Counted from the first letter of the stretch, positions 27,291-38,174 are shown. The stretch is 64,000 nucleotides of DNA from Buchnera aphidicola (Drepanosiphum platanoidis) (GCF_964020165.1 NZ_OZ026537.1:310001-374000), one strand, 5' to 3'. Numbers and translations: made by a program. Notes: generated by a model from the sequence alone, not told the origin.

Positions 27291-29315
27291 ATGATTGATA
27301 AAAATAAAGATTTATCAAATGCTTTAAGAGCTTTAAGTATGGATTCTGTGCAAAAGGCAAATTCAGGTCATCCTGGAGCTCCTATGGGAATGGCTGATAT
27401 TGCTTCAGTTTTATGGAGAAAATTTTTAAAACATAATCCAAAAAATCCATTTTGGGCAAATAGAGATAGATTTATTTTATCAAATGGACATGCTTCTATA
27501 TTATTATATAGTTTATTACATTTAACTGGTTATGATGTTTCAATTTTAGATTTAAAGAATTTTAGACAATTAAACTCAAAAACTCCAGGTCATCCAGAAT
27601 ATAGTCATACTCCAGGTGTAGAAACTACAACAGGACCTTTAGGTCAAGGTTTGGCTGTAGGTGTTGGAATGGCTTTATCTGAAAAAACTTTTGGTTCATA
27701 TTTTAATAGACCAAATTTTAAGATAGTTGATCATTATACATATGTTTTTGTTGGAGATGGATGTTTAATGGAAGGTATTTCTCATGAATGTTGTTCATTA
27801 GCAGGTACTTGGAAATTAGGAAAACTAATTGTTTTTTATGATAAAAATGATATTTCTATTGATGGAAAAACTAAAAATTGGTTTTCTGATAATACTGAAA
27901 AAAGATTTAAAGCGTATAATTGGCATGTTATTTCAGAAGTTGATGGGCATAATATTAATAGTATTTCAAAAGCAATAAAAAAATGTCAATCTGTTTTAGA
28001 TAAACCTTCTATTATAATTTGTAGAACTATTATTGGCTTTGGATCTCCTAATAAATCTGGAACTGAACAATCTCATGGAGCTCCTTTAGGAGAAAATGAA
28101 ATTCTTTTAACTAAAAAAAAATTAAATTGGAAGTATGACAAATTTGAAATTCCTAAACATGTTTATAAATTATGGGATTTTACAAAAAAGGGGAAAATAT
28201 TAGAAAAAAAATGGAATAAAAAGTTCTCTGATTATTGCTTAAAATATCCTTATTTATCTAAAGAATATATTAGAAGAATAAAAGGAAATTTTCCATTAGA
28301 TTGGAAATTAAAATTTGAAAAATTAATTAAATTTTTTAATAAATCTCATGAAAATTATTCTACTAGAAAAATTTCTCAAGATATATTAGAATTTATTTCT
28401 CCTATTTTTCCTGAATTGTTTGGAGGATCTGCAGATTTAGCTCCTAGTAATTTAACTCAATGGTCTGGGTCAAAACCTATTCATAAATATTCTTCAGGAA
28501 ATTATATACATTATGGAGTTCGAGAGTTTGGTATGACAGCAATTGCGAATGGAATTTCTCAATATAAAGGATTTATTCCTTTTACAGCAACTTTTTTAAT
28601 TTTTTCAGAATATTCAAGAAATGCAGTTCGCATGGCCTCTTTAATGAAAATTCGACATATTTTTATATATACTCATGATTCTATAGGATTAGGGGAAGAT
28701 GGACCTACACATCAACCTGTAGAACAAATTTCTACTTTGAGATTAACTCCGAATTTAAGTGTATGGAGACCAGCAGATGCTTTAGAAACAGCAGTTTCTT
28801 GGAAATATGCTTTAGAAAAAAAAAATGGTCCTACTGCATTAGTTTTATCTAGACAAGATTTATGTTGTTTTTCTAAATTTAAAAGAAGATATAAAGATAT
28901 TGCTTTGGGAGCTTATATTTTAAAAGATTTTGTAAATAATAAAACTTTAGATATAATATTTATTGCTACTGGTTCAGAATTAAAATTAGCTTTTTTAGTA
29001 GCACAAAAAATGAGTAATATGGGATATTTTACTAGAGTAGTTTCTATGCCTTCTACAGATGTGTTTGATAGTCAAAATAAATCTTATAAAGAAAAAATTT
29101 TACCATCAAAGATAAAAAATCGTGTAGCTATTGAAGCTAGTACATCTGATTTTTGGTATAAATATGTTGGATTACAAGGTAAAATAATTGGAATGAATAC
29201 GTTTGGAGAATCTGCTCCAGCAAAAGATTTATTTATTCGATATGGTTTTACTTTAGAAAACATTTTAAAAAAATCTTTAGCATTAATAAAAAAAAACAAT
29301 ATACTTAAAAAATAA
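27291..29315 (+). CDS. tkt: Transketolase
   Basis: Thiamine-diphosphate enzyme of the non-oxidative pentose phosphate pathway; with gnd and talA it supplies ribose and the erythrose-4-phosphate needed by aroH. The protein has 674 residues (E. coli TktB 667). Motifs are the catalytic His in [14 protein letters not shown], the ThDP-binding [20 protein letters not shown], and [18 protein letters not shown]. The C-terminal [11 protein letters not shown] and RPADALE are also conserved. By synteny it is the tktB equivalent. A 17-bp hairpin terminator follows. Confidence 0.97.
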   Translation: MIDKNKDLSNALRALSMDSVQKANSGHPGAPMGMADIASVLWRKFLKHNPKNPFWANRDRFILSNGHASILLYSLLHLTGYDVSILDLKNFRQLNSKTPGHPEYSHTPGVETTTGPLGQGLAVGVGMALSEKTFGSYFNRPNFKIVDHYTYVFVGDGCLMEGISHECCSLAGTWKLGKLIVFYDKNDISIDGKTKNWFSDNTEKRFKAYNWHVISEVDGHNINSISKAIKKCQSVLDKPSIIICRTIIGFGSPNKSGTEQSHGAPLGENEILLTKKKLNWKYDKFEIPKHVYKLWDFTKKGKILEKKWNKKFSDYCLKYPYLSKEYIRRIKGNFPLDWKLKFEKLIKFFNKSHENYSTRKISQDILEFISPIFPELFGGSADLAPSNLTQWSGSKPIHKYSSGNYIHYGVREFGMTAIANGISQYKGFIPFTATFLIFSEYSRNAVRMASLMKIRHIFIYTHDSIGLGEDGPTHQPVEQISTLRLTPNLSVWRPADALETAVSWKYALEKKNGPTALVLSRQDLCCFSKFKRRYKDIALGAYILKDFVNNKTLDIIFIATGSELKLAFLVAQKMSNMGYFTRVVSMPSTDVFDSQNKSYKEKILPSKIKNRVAIEASTSDFWYKYVGLQGKIIGMNTFGESAPAKDLFIRYGFTLENILKKSLALIKKNNILKK

Positions 29316-29415
29316 ATTTTTAATATTTTTTTATACATATTATAAAATAATAATAGAATTTATTAAAAAATTATATACTTTTTAAAGTTTTTAAAAAAAT
29401 ATTATTTTAAATTTG

Positions 29416-29454
29416 AAAAGATAAATATTTATTTTTAATAAATATTTATCTTTT
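29416..29454 (+). terminator. Rho-independent terminator after tkt
   Basis: A perfect 17-bp stem (29416-29432 with 29438-29454, core GATAAATATTTAT) has loop TTTTA and is followed by T and A/T tracts. It is entirely A/T except for one G-C pair, typical of terminators in this chromosome. It closes the fabB-talA-tkt run. Confidence 0.65.
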
Positions 29455-29493
29455 TAAAAATTTTTTATAATTATTTAAGATTTTACTATCAAT

Positions 29494-29523
29494 TTTACAT
29501 TTGAGATAAACATTTGATATAAT
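29494..29523 (+). promoter_or_regulatory. Sigma-70 promoter candidate for dapE
   Basis: TTTACA (29494-29499) and a perfect TATAAT (29518-29523) are separated by 18 bp, placing the likely transcription start near 29530, shortly before the dapE ATG at 29544. The exact 10-mer TTTGAGATAA occurs twice, at 29500-29509 and 29529-29538, flanking the -10 box. Because the whole genome is A/T-rich, chance matches are common, so confidence is limited. Confidence 0.4.
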
Positions 29524-29543
29524 ATGAATTTGAGATAACAATT

Positions 29544-30680
29544 ATGGATTATAAAGTTGTAAAGTTAGCAAAAAAATTAGTATCTATCCCTTCAATTAGT
29601 CCCTTAGATTTAGGTTGTCAGGACATTATTTCTCTTCGTTTAAAAAAAATTGGATTTATAATAAAAAATTTTATTTTTAATAATACAAATAATTTATGGG
29701 CTTATAAGGGTTATGGAGATAATTTTGTATTTTTAGGTCATACTGATGTTGTTCCACCTGGAAATCTTAATCAATGGAAATTTAACCCTTTTAAACCTAC
29801 TATAGAAAACAATATTCTTTATGGAAGAGGAATTTCTGATATGAAAGGGTCGATAGCTGCAATGGTTATTGCTGTAGAAAATTTTGTTAAAAAATATCCT
29901 AATTATTTAGGAAAGATATCTTTTTTAATTACTTCAGATGAAGAATCTAAAGCTTTAGATGGAACTAAAAAAGTTATAGAATATTTATTAAGAAAAAATG
30001 AAATCATAAAATATTGTTTAATAGGAGAACCTACTAATAAAAAAAAATTAGGAGATACTATAAAAAATGGTCGAAGAGGCTCTTTAAATATTCAAATTAA
30101 AATTTATGGAATACAGGGACATATTGCTTATCCGAAACTTTTAGAAAATCCTATTCATAAAAGTATTCCTTTTTTAAATGATTTGATTAACTTAAAATGG
30201 GACAATGGAAATTTTTTTTTTTCTAAAAGTAGTTTACAAATATCTGGGATTCATTCTGGAGAAAAAAATTGTAGTAATGTAGTTCCAGGATCTTTACAAG
30301 TAAATTTAAATATTCGGTTTAATACAGAAATTACATTACAAGTAATAAAAAAAAAAATTAAATTTTTATTGTTAAAGCATAAATTAAAAAATTCTATTTA
30401 TTGGTTTTTTTCAGGACATCCATTTTTAACAAAAAAAAAAAAATTTTTGTCAATTTTAAAAAAATCAATAAAACAAGTAGTAAATTTAAAATCTTCTACT
30501 TCTACTTCAGGAGGAACTTCTGATGGAAGATTTGTTAATAAAATGGATTGTGAAATTTTAGAGTTTGGCCTTATTAATTCTACCATTCATAAAGTAAATG
30601 AATGCGCAAATATAAATGATTTAAAAAATTTACAAAAAATTTATGAATTAACATTAAAAAACATTTTTATTAATAAATAG
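29544..30680 (+). CDS. dapE: Succinyl-diaminopimelate desuccinylase
   Basis: Releases LL-diaminopimelate, a precursor of lysine and peptidoglycan. The protein has 378 residues (E. coli 375). The di-zinc ligands are kept: H66 and D68 (GHTDVVPPGN), D99 (GRGISDMKGS), E133/E134 (TSDEESKALDGT), the GEPTN glutamate, and the late His in NSTIHKVNE. The dimerisation lid GRRGSLNIQIKIYGIQGHIA is present. It converges with dapA, which acts earlier in the same pathway. Confidence 0.96.
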   Translation: MDYKVVKLAKKLVSIPSISPLDLGCQDIISLRLKKIGFIIKNFIFNNTNNLWAYKGYGDNFVFLGHTDVVPPGNLNQWKFNPFKPTIENNILYGRGISDMKGSIAAMVIAVENFVKKYPNYLGKISFLITSDEESKALDGTKKVIEYLLRKNEIIKYCLIGEPTNKKKLGDTIKNGRRGSLNIQIKIYGIQGHIAYPKLLENPIHKSIPFLNDLINLKWDNGNFFFSKSSLQISGIHSGEKNCSNVVPGSLQVNLNIRFNTEITLQVIKKKIKFLLLKHKLKNSIYWFFSGHPFLTKKKKFLSILKKSIKQVVNLKSSTSTSGGTSDGRFVNKMDCEILEFGLINSTIHKVNECANINDLKNLQKIYELTLKNIFINK

Positions 30681-30695
30681 TAGAAATTATTTATA

Positions 30696-30727
30696 AAACA
30701 CAGATTTTCATCCTTGATTCTGTGTTT
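30696..30727. terminator. Bidirectional terminator between dapE and dapA
   Basis: AAACACAGA (30696-30704) pairs with TCTGTGTTT (30719-30727), a 9-bp stem with a 14-base loop. It lies in the 58-bp gap between convergent dapE and dapA. The flanks are A/T-rich but lack long U tracts, so efficiency is uncertain. Confidence 0.55.
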
Positions 30728-30738
30728 AATTAAATATT

Positions 30739-31638
30739 TTATAAACATTTTATATTTTTTAAAAAAAATTTATTATTTTTTAGTTTTTTCAATAAAATAT
30801 TTTTAGAAGAATTAGATAGTTTAGTCAAAGGTAATCTTAATTGAGAGCTTTTTATTAATCCAAATTTTTTTAAAATCCATTTTACTGGAATTGGATTAGG
30901 TTCGATAAATAAAAATTTATGGAAATCAATAATTTTTTCATTGATTTTACGTGCTTCTAAAAATTTTTTATTTAATGATAATGAACAAATGTTAGACATT
31001 TCTTTAGCAGCTATATTAGAAGTTACTGAAATGATTCCATCTCCGCCTAATTGCATACAATCAATAGCAGTAATATCATCTCCACCTAAAATAATAAATT
31101 TTTTTTCAACTAGACGTTTTATCATATTTATTCTAGATAAATTTCCACTAGCTTCTTTTATTCCAATTATGTTATTAAATTTAGAAAGTAGAGAAATTGT
31201 TTTTGGAAGTAAATCGCATCCTGTTCTTGATGGAACATTATATAAAATTTGAGGTAGATCTGTATTTTCAGAGATTTTTTTAAAATGTTGATATAACCCT
31301 TTTTGTGTAGGTTTATTATAATAAGGGGTAACACTTAAACAAGCAGATATTCCAATTTTTTCAAATTTTTTTGTTAAAGTTATTGCTTCTTCTGTAGAAT
31401 TAGCACCTGTTCCTGCTATAATAGGTATTTTATTATTTGACAATTTTAATGTTTGTAGTACTACTTCAAAATGTTCAGATTTGTTTAAAGTAGATGATTC
31501 ACCTGTAGTGCCTACAGAGACGATAGCTTTAGTTTTATTTTTTATATGGTATTTTATAATTTTTTCTAAACTTTTATAACAAATTTTTCCTTTGTTATCC
31601 ATAGGTGTAATAAGCGCAACAATGTTTCCTTTAAACAT
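30739..31638 (-). CDS. dapA: 4-hydroxy-tetrahydrodipicolinate synthase
   Basis: First committed enzyme of lysine and diaminopimelate synthesis, condensing pyruvate with aspartate semialdehyde. The protein has 299 residues (E. coli 292). The Schiff-base lysine K161 is in IIGIKEASGN and the catalytic Tyr133 region reads LPQILYNVPSRTGCDL. VSVGTTGESSTL is the substrate-binding motif. The residues that bind the inhibitor lysine cannot be judged by eye. It converges with dapE and lies downstream of aroC on the same strand. Confidence 0.96.
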   Translation of the reverse strand: MFKGNIVALITPMDNKGKICYKSLEKIIKYHIKNKTKAIVSVGTTGESSTLNKSEHFEVVLQTLKLSNNKIPIIAGTGANSTEEAITLTKKFEKIGISACLSVTPYYNKPTQKGLYQHFKKISENTDLPQILYNVPSRTGCDLLPKTISLLSKFNNIIGIKEASGNLSRINMIKRLVEKKFIILGGDDITAIDCMQLGGDGIISVTSNIAAKEMSNICSLSLNKKFLEARKINEKIIDFHKFLFIEPNPIPVKWILKKFGLIKSSQLRLPLTKLSNSSKNILLKKLKNNKFFLKNIKCL

Positions 31639-31775
31639 TTTTTTATTTCCAGAATTATTTATTTTAATTTTGAATTATTTTTTATAATTTTAATAATTAA
31701 GTTTTAAAGTTTTATGATTTTTTATAAAATTAAGTTTTTATAGCGATAATAAAAGTATTTTATAAAATTTTTTAA

Positions 31776-31799
31776 TTTTTTTTTTTTTTTTTTTTTTTT
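31776..31799. repeat. 24-nt poly(T) tract next to the aroC stop
   Basis: An uninterrupted run of 24 T ends 3 bases before the aroC stop codon region (aroC is on the minus strand, so its mRNA continues into poly(A)). It is one of the two longest homopolymers in the window. Confidence 0.9.
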
Positions 31800-31802
31800 G
31801 CT

Positions 31803-32861
31803 TTAACGACATTGTGCTTTAAATCTTAATAAATGATCCATAATTGTAATAGCACTCATAGCTTCTACGATGGGAACTGCTCTAATTCCTACACATGGAT
31901 CATGACGGCCTTTTGTTATTACTATTTTTTTTTTATTTTTATTATTAATACTAGATATTGGTATTTTAATGCTTGAAGTAGGTTTAAAAGCAGTTTTTAT
32001 TATGATATTTTCACCATTACTTATTCCCCCTAAAATTCCTCCTGAATAATTTGTTAAAAATCCTTTTTTATTTATAGCATCTCTGCTATTGGATCCTAAT
32101 TTTTCAATTACATTAAATCCATCACCTATTTCTATTCCTTTTACGGCATTTATACTCATAATAGAATGAGCTAATTCAGCATTTAATTTATCAAAGACAG
32201 GTTCTCCTAATCCTATAGGAACATTTTTAATAATTACATTAACTTTTGCTCCTATTGAATTGCCCTTTTTTTTTATGTTTTTAATTAATTTAATAATTTC
32301 AGGAATTTTTTTTTGATCAGGACAAAAAAAACAATTTTTTTCTATAGTTTTTATGCATTTTAATTTGCATTTAATTTTTCCTATTTGTGATAAATATCCT
32401 TGAATTTTAATATTATGATGATCTTTTAAATATTTTTTAGCAATAGCACCTGCAGCTACTCTCATAGCTGTTTCTCTAGCAGATGATCGACCTCCCCCTC
32501 TATAATCTCTAATTCCATATTTTTTTTCATAAGTAAAATCAGCATGTCCAGGACGATATAAATTTTTAATTTTTTTATAATCTTGAGATCTTTTATCCTT
32601 ATTATAAATAATTAATCCTATACTAGTTCCAGTTGTTTTATTATTAAAAATTCCAGATAATATTTTTATTTTGTCTGGTTCATTTCTTGGTGTAGTATAT
32701 CTAGATTTTCCAGGTCTTCTTCTATCGAGTTCTTTTTGTATATATTTTTTTGATATTTTTAAGTTAGGAGGAATTCCATCTATAATACAACCTAAAGCTT
32801 TTCCATGAGATTCTCCAAAAGTAGTTACAGTAAAAATTTTTCCTATGCTATTTCCTGACAT
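31803..32861 (-). CDS. aroC: Chorismate synthase
   Basis: Last step of the shikimate pathway, needed for aromatic amino acids. The protein has 352 residues (E. coli 361). Signatures are the FMN-binding [70 protein letters not shown], and the C-terminal [19 protein letters not shown]. All are essentially intact. It diverges from smrB, the same arrangement as in E. coli. The C-terminus is a few residues shorter than usual. Confidence 0.97.
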   Translation of the reverse strand: MSGNSIGKIFTVTTFGESHGKALGCIIDGIPPNLKISKKYIQKELDRRRPGKSRYTTPRNEPDKIKILSGIFNNKTTGTSIGLIIYNKDKRSQDYKKIKNLYRPGHADFTYEKKYGIRDYRGGGRSSARETAMRVAAGAIAKKYLKDHHNIKIQGYLSQIGKIKCKLKCIKTIEKNCFFCPDQKKIPEIIKLIKNIKKKGNSIGAKVNVIIKNVPIGLGEPVFDKLNAELAHSIMSINAVKGIEIGDGFNVIEKLGSNSRDAINKKGFLTNYSGGILGGISNGENIIIKTAFKPTSSIKIPISSINNKNKKKIVITKGRHDPCVGIRAVPIVEAMSAITIMDHLLRFKAQCR

Positions 32862-33102
32862 AATTTTAGTCCTTTTAATTATAAATTTTTTTTTGATTTT
32901 AATGATTTTATATTAGCATATTTTACTAGAAGAATAATTGAAAATAGTTATATAGTACGATACTATTAATAATATTTAATTTTAAAAAAATTTTTTTTAT
33001 TAGATATAAATTTAATAATTGTTTTATTTTTTTATAAGTTAAAATAATTATTTTTTATTTAAATTTTAAAATTTTTTAAAGAGGTATATTTAATTTTTTA
33101 TT

Positions 33103-33627
33103 ATGAAGAAAAAAGAATTATTAGATTTAAAGGATCAGAAAATTTTTAAAAATTATTTAAATGGAACTAAAAAAATTTTTCAAGATAAAGTGTTTCATTT
33201 TAAACAATCATGTAAAAAAAATAGATATTTAAAAAAATATATTTTTTCTGTAGATTCACATATTTTTTATTTTTCAGATTATCAAGATAACAAAAGATTA
33301 TTTAATAATAGTCCTTTATATTATATTAGAAAAAATTCAGATTTATCTAAATTTAAAAAGTTAAAATCTGGTTATTATGATCCAAAAATTTTTTTAGATT
33401 TACATGGATTTACTAGACTTCAAGCAAAAATAGAATTAGGTCATTTAATGCAATTTTGTAAATTTAAAAAAATTGATTGTATAAATATAATTTATGGTCA
33501 AGGAAAGAATATTTTGAAAAATCAAGTTCCTATATGGTTATCTAAACATCCTAATGTTGTAGCTTTTCATAAGTCACCTAAATCTTTAGGAAATACCGGG
33601 GCGGTATTAGTATTAACAGATTTTTAA
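33103..33627 (+). CDS. smrB: Smr-domain endonuclease SmrB (ribosome rescue)
   Basis: In E. coli SmrB cleaves mRNA at collided ribosomes and starts rescue. The protein has 174 residues (E. coli 183). The Smr domain occupies about 93-174. It carries the catalytic DLHG at 99-102, the second motif YGQGKN at 131-136, and the end GNTGAVLVL. The N-terminal part carries the enterobacterial PLYYIRKN segment. It diverges from aroC. Retention in so small a genome suggests a real need for rescue on A-rich mRNAs; that is inference. Confidence 0.92.
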   Translation: MKKKELLDLKDQKIFKNYLNGTKKIFQDKVFHFKQSCKKNRYLKKYIFSVDSHIFYFSDYQDNKRLFNNSPLYYIRKNSDLSKFKKLKSGYYDPKIFLDLHGFTRLQAKIELGHLMQFCKFKKIDCINIIYGQGKNILKNQVPIWLSKHPNVVAFHKSPKSLGNTGAVLVLTDF

Positions 33628-35035
33628 AAATTTTTTAAAGTTATATTTTTATTATCTTAAATAAACATTTTTAAAAAATTTTTTTATTACATATAAAAAT
33701 TTAAAATAAATTTTTATTAAAAATTTATAAAATTATAATTTATTTTATAAAAATTTCTTAAAATATAGTAAAGTATAAACGTTTTTATAATTTTTTTATT
33801 TTTTTATATTAAAGTTTTTGTATTATTTATTAAATATTACAAAAAATAAAAATCTTAAATATTTTTAAATTTTTTTTTATAATTTTTAATTTTATATTTA
33901 TTATTATTATATAATAATAATTATTAATTTTTTAATTTATGTCTTTATTATTTAAAATAATATTTTTTATAGTTTGTTAAAATATTAATTAAAATATTAT
34001 AATATTTTTTTATATAATTAAATTTATAAAAGTAAATATTATAAATTTAAAATAAATTTTTGTTTTATATTATTTTAAATTTTTAATTTTTGTTAATATT
34101 ATGCTAATAAAGTTTTTTTAAAGATATGATATAATAAATTATATGTTTTATAAATTTTGTTTGTTAAAAATTAATTTTATTATTATAAAATAATTTGTAT
34201 ATATATTTATAAATTATTTTTGTTTTTATCAGTGAATTAATCAATTAAATTATAGTTAAAATATTAAAAAATAAAAAAATTTTAAAAAATATATTATAAA
34301 TTTTTTATATAATAAAAAATTTTATAAATTTAAAAAATTTTTTTAAAAATTAAAGTATTTAATAGTTACTTATATGTACTAAAAATATATTTTAGTAATT
34401 TTTAAAATTTTAAAAAAATATAAAAAATTTTATATTTTTTTAAAAAAAAATCAATTAAATATATTTTCAGATTTAAATTAAAATAATAAATATAAAGTAT
34501 TTAATAATAAAATTTTAATTTTTTTAATTTTTAATTTTTATTAATTTTACTTATAATTTTTTAATATTTTAAAAAATTTTTGATTAAAAATATATAAAAT
34601 TTTTTAAAAATTATTTTGTAAGAAATATATAAAATTTTAAATAAAATATTTTATATAAAAATTTAATATTAATAAAATGTATTTATTTTTTAACATTAAA
34701 TATAATAACAAATATTATAAATTTTAAAAAATATATATTTTTTTATTAAAATAAAAATTTTTTATTAATTTCATAAGATATATATTTTTTATAAAAGATT
34801 GTATATATAAAATATATAAAAATTTAAAAATTATATATAAATTTAAAAAAATTTTTAATTATTTTTTAAAAAAAAGTATAAATATTAAAAATTATATATA
34901 TAAATTATAGATAAATATTAGATATATATAAAAAATAATTTTTTATAAAAAGATAATATTATTTATGTTAAAAACTTCTACAAAATTAAGCAAATAAAAT
35001 AAACAAAAATATAGATATAAAAAAGGTTATTTAAA
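33628..35035. other. Gene-free AT-rich stretch upstream of gnd, at the expected his-operon site
   Basis: About 1.4 kb with no credible open frame, RNA fold or GC-containing hairpin; it is nearly pure A/T with many short A and T runs. In E. coli, and as I recall in other Buchnera, the hisGDCBHAFI operon lies next to gnd, so an eroded former his locus is the likeliest reading. No remnant motif can be recognised by eye. The last 100 bp must hold the gnd promoter. Confidence 0.7.
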
Positions 35036-36451
35036 ATGTCTTTGAATAAAATTGGTGTAGTAGGAATGGCAGTAATGGGTAGTAATTTAGCATTAAATAT
35101 TGAAAGAAATAATTATTCTGTATCTATTTTTAATCGATCTAAAAAAAGAATAGATACATTAAAAAAAAAATTTCCAAAAAATAAATTATTTCCATTTTAT
35201 TCCATAAAAAGTTTTGTGAATTCATTGAAAACACCAAGAATAATTTTATTAATGGTGGCCTCAGGAAACCCTACAGATGAAATTATTAAATTAATTATTC
35301 CTTTTTTAAGTAAAGGTGATGTATTAATTGACGGAGGAAATAGTTTTTATAAAGATACTATTCGAAGAGAGAAAGAAATTACTCAAAAAGGTTTTTATTT
35401 TTTAGGAGCAGGAATTTCTGGTGGAGAAAAAGGAGCTTTAAATGGCCCTTCTATAATGCCAGGAGGTTCTATAAAAGCATATAAATTAGTTAAGAATATA
35501 TTTAAAAAAATATCAGCAAAAACTATATGCGGAGATCCATGTGTAGATTACATTGGTCCAAATGGTTCTGGTCATTATGTAAAAATGGTTCATAATGGAA
35601 TAGAATATGCTGATATGCAATTAATTTCAGAATCTTATTTTTTACTAAAAAATATTTTACAATTAAATAATAAAGATTTACATTTTATTTTTAAAAAATG
35701 GAATAAAGGAGAGTTAAATAGTTATTTAATTGAAATTACAAAAAATATATTTTTAAAAAAAGATGTATGTAAAAAAAAATATTTAATTGACATAATTTTA
35801 GATATTGCTTCTCAAAAAGGAACTGGTTCATGGGCAAGTAAAAGTGCATTAGATTTACAAGAACCACTTTCATTAATTACTCAATCTGTATTTTTTAGAT
35901 ATATTTCTAAAATTAAAAATGAAAGAATATTAGCTTCTAAAAAATTAATGGGTCCTTCAAAAAAAACTATAATTTTAAACAAAAAAAAATTTATTGAAGA
36001 TATTAGAAAGTCATTATATTTAAGTAAAATTATTGCTTATTCTCAAGGATTTTCTCAATTAAAGTCTGCTTCTAAAAAATATAATTGGAATCTTAATTAT
36101 TCAAAAATTTCAAAAATATTTCGAGAAGGATGTATTATTCGAGCAAAATTTTTAGAGAATATTATTATTGCTTTTAAAAAAAATAATAATTTATTAAACA
36201 TTTTGTTAGATTCTTATTTTTATGAAATTTCTAACAAGTATCAATCTTCTTTAAGAAAAGTTGTGTCTATTGCTATTAAATTAGGTATTCCTGTTCCTGC
36301 TTTCTCTTCTGCAATATCTTATTATGACTCTTATAGATCAAAATTTTTATCTACTAATTTGATACAAGCCCAAAGAGATTATTTTGGATCACATACATAT
36401 AAGAGAAATGATAAAATTGGAAATTTTCATACTATTTGGGAAAAAAATTAA
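35036..36451 (+). CDS. gnd: 6-phosphogluconate dehydrogenase (decarboxylating)
   Basis: Oxidative pentose phosphate enzyme producing NADPH and ribulose-5-phosphate. The protein has 471 residues (E. coli 468). The NADP-binding motif GVVGMAVMGSNLALNIE is at the N-terminus, and IDGGNSFYKDT, FLGAGISGGEKGALNGPSIM and the catalytic Lys/His region KMVHNGIEYADMQL are kept. QAQRDYFGSHTYKR near the end is family-typical. AAAAGG upstream of the ATG acts as ribosome-binding site. It converges with the leu operon across a large hairpin. Confidence 0.97.
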   Translation: MSLNKIGVVGMAVMGSNLALNIERNNYSVSIFNRSKKRIDTLKKKFPKNKLFPFYSIKSFVNSLKTPRIILLMVASGNPTDEIIKLIIPFLSKGDVLIDGGNSFYKDTIRREKEITQKGFYFLGAGISGGEKGALNGPSIMPGGSIKAYKLVKNIFKKISAKTICGDPCVDYIGPNGSGHYVKMVHNGIEYADMQLISESYFLLKNILQLNNKDLHFIFKKWNKGELNSYLIEITKNIFLKKDVCKKKYLIDIILDIASQKGTGSWASKSALDLQEPLSLITQSVFFRYISKIKNERILASKKLMGPSKKTIILNKKKFIEDIRKSLYLSKIIAYSQGFSQLKSASKKYNWNLNYSKISKIFREGCIIRAKFLENIIIAFKKNNNLLNILLDSYFYEISNKYQSSLRKVVSIAIKLGIPVPAFSSAISYYDSYRSKFLSTNLIQAQRDYFGSHTYKRNDKIGNFHTIWEKN

Positions 36452-36510
36452 AAATATAATATTATAAATATAATAATTATATATATTTTTTTAAAATTTA
36501 TAACGTTTTT

Positions 36511-36595
36511 TTAAAAAACCTTCTTATTTTATTTATTAAACAAAATTATTTTTTTAATAATTTTAATTATTTAATTAATAAGAAAGGTTTTTTAA
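36511..36595. terminator. Large hairpin between gnd and leuA
   Basis: TTAAAAAACCTTCTTATT (36511-36528) pairs with AATAAGAAAGGTTTTTTAA (36577-36595), 18 bp with one bulged A; the A/T-rich loop is about 48 bases. The arms end in A/T runs that become U tracts in both directions, fitting a bidirectional terminator for the convergent gnd and leuBCDA transcripts. Confidence 0.65.
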
Positions 36596-36617
36596 TAAAA
36601 ATTTTTATGTATATTTT

Positions 36618-38174
36618 TTATTTTTTAAATATTTTTTCAGATATTTTTTTAGATATTTTTATAGATTTGTATATTTTGTTAAAAGATTTTATTAAAGACA
36701 AAATATAAGATTGATAGAATTCTAATGTTTTACTTTTTCCATAAAATTTTTGATTTTTATAATTTAAAAATATTTTACATATATAAAAAATTTTATTGTT
36801 TTTATTTATATTTTTAATTTTATTTTTTATTAAAGTGCATTTAATTTTAGTTAATTTTTTAAAAAATAAAAAAATTTTTTTTAAAATAAAAAAATTTTTT
36901 TTTAAATATAGTTTTTTTATTTTTTTTTTAAATATAACTTTTAATCTAATTAAAATTTTTTTGTTTAATTTAATTTTTATTTTTAGATCATGTAGTTTTA
37001 AAATTTTTATATTTAATTTTTGATTTTTCATAAACGCTAATTCTTCTAAATGATAGTTCAGTACCTCTCCTTTTTTATCAGCAAATTTTAAAAAATTTTT
37101 GTAAAGTGTATTTAAATCATAATCTTTTAAAGAATAACCCATTTTTTTCATTTTATATTTAACTGCAGCTCTTCCTGATCTAGAAGTTAGATTTAAGGTA
37201 TTTTTTTTTCTTCCAATTAGATTTGGATTAATAATTTCATAATTTTCTCTATTTTTTAAAATTCCATCTTGATGTATTCCAGAAGAATGACAAAAAGAAT
37301 TTTTTCCAATTATTGATTTGTTTATAGGAATTTTAAATTTGCAAATTTTACTAATTTTTTTACTAGTTTTATAAATATTTTTGCATTTTATTTTTGTATA
37401 TAACGAATGAAAAATTTTTTTTTTTATTTTAATTATTGTTATTATATCTTCTAATGAAGTGTTCCCAGATCTTTCACCAATCCCAGTAATTGTTCCTTCT
37501 ATTTGTCTAGCGCCTGCTTCAATAGCTGAAATGGAATTTCCTACTGCCATATTTAGATCATTATGACAATGTGCAGAAATAATTGCTTTGTCAATATTTG
37601 GAACATTATTTTTAATATTTTTTATTATTTTTTTAAATTCTGAAGGGCAAGTAAATCCAACAGTATCAGGAATATTAATAGTGTTTGCTCCTGAATTTAT
37701 TGCAATTTCTATAAATTTATATAAATTAAAAATATTTGTTCTTCCAGCATCTTCACAAGAAAATTCTATATTTTCGGTATATTTTTTAGCATATTTAATA
37801 GAACTTTTCATCATTTCTATAATTTCTAAATAATTTTTTTTAAGTTTAGATTTAATATGTAAATTAGAAGTTCCTAAAAAAAGATGTATTCTAAAATTTT
37901 CTGAATTTTTCATAGCTTTTGCAGCTATTTTAATATCTTTTTTTATACACCTAGATAAACTACAAATAGTACTTTTTTTTATTATATTTGATATTAATTG
38001 AACGGCTTTAAAATCTTCAGGTGAAGATATTGGAAATCCAGCTTCGATTATATCTATATTCATTTTTTCTAATAATAGCGCAATTTTTAATTTTTTTTTA
38101 GCGCTTAAACTAAATTTTAAAGATTGTTCTCCATCACGTAATGTAGTATCAAAAATAATTATTTTTTCTTTCAT
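36618..38174 (-). CDS. leuA: 2-isopropylmalate synthase with degenerate regulatory domain
   Basis: First committed step of leucine synthesis. The protein has 518 residues (E. coli 523). The catalytic TIM barrel is intact: [26 protein letters not shown], metal ligands in [32 protein letters not shown], and [20 protein letters not shown]. The C-terminal domain (about residue 390 on), which binds leucine for feedback inhibition in relatives, is Lys/Ile/Phe-rich and lacks the glycine-containing motifs of the E. coli domain. Loss of feedback control is inferred. It is the last gene of leuB-leuC-leuD-leuA, 74 bp after leuD. Confidence 0.95.
   Translation of the reverse strand: MKEKIIIFDTTLRDGEQSLKFSLSAKKKLKIALLLEKMNIDIIEAGFPISSPEDFKAVQLISNIIKKSTICSLSRCIKKDIKIAAKAMKNSENFRIHLFLGTSNLHIKSKLKKNYLEIIEMMKSSIKYAKKYTENIEFSCEDAGRTNIFNLYKFIEIAINSGANTINIPDTVGFTCPSEFKKIIKNIKNNVPNIDKAIISAHCHNDLNMAVGNSISAIEAGARQIEGTITGIGERSGNTSLEDIITIIKIKKKIFHSLYTKIKCKNIYKTSKKISKICKFKIPINKSIIGKNSFCHSSGIHQDGILKNRENYEIINPNLIGRKKNTLNLTSRSGRAAVKYKMKKMGYSLKDYDLNTLYKNFLKFADKKGEVLNYHLEELAFMKNQKLNIKILKLHDLKIKIKLNKKILIRLKVIFKKKIKKLYLKKNFFILKKIFLFFKKLTKIKCTLIKNKIKNINKNNKIFYICKIFLNYKNQKFYGKSKTLEFYQSYILSLIKSFNKIYKSIKISKKISEKIFKK

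Noticed and set aside
34900-35035. Short A/T inverted repeats before gnd as regulatory elements
   Set aside because: Self-complementary A/T strings are so frequent in this composition that none stands out.
36796-37023. Hydrophobic 75-codon frame opposite leuA
   Set aside because: Antisense of Lys codons gives Phe/Leu runs, so it is a composition shadow of the LeuA C-terminus.
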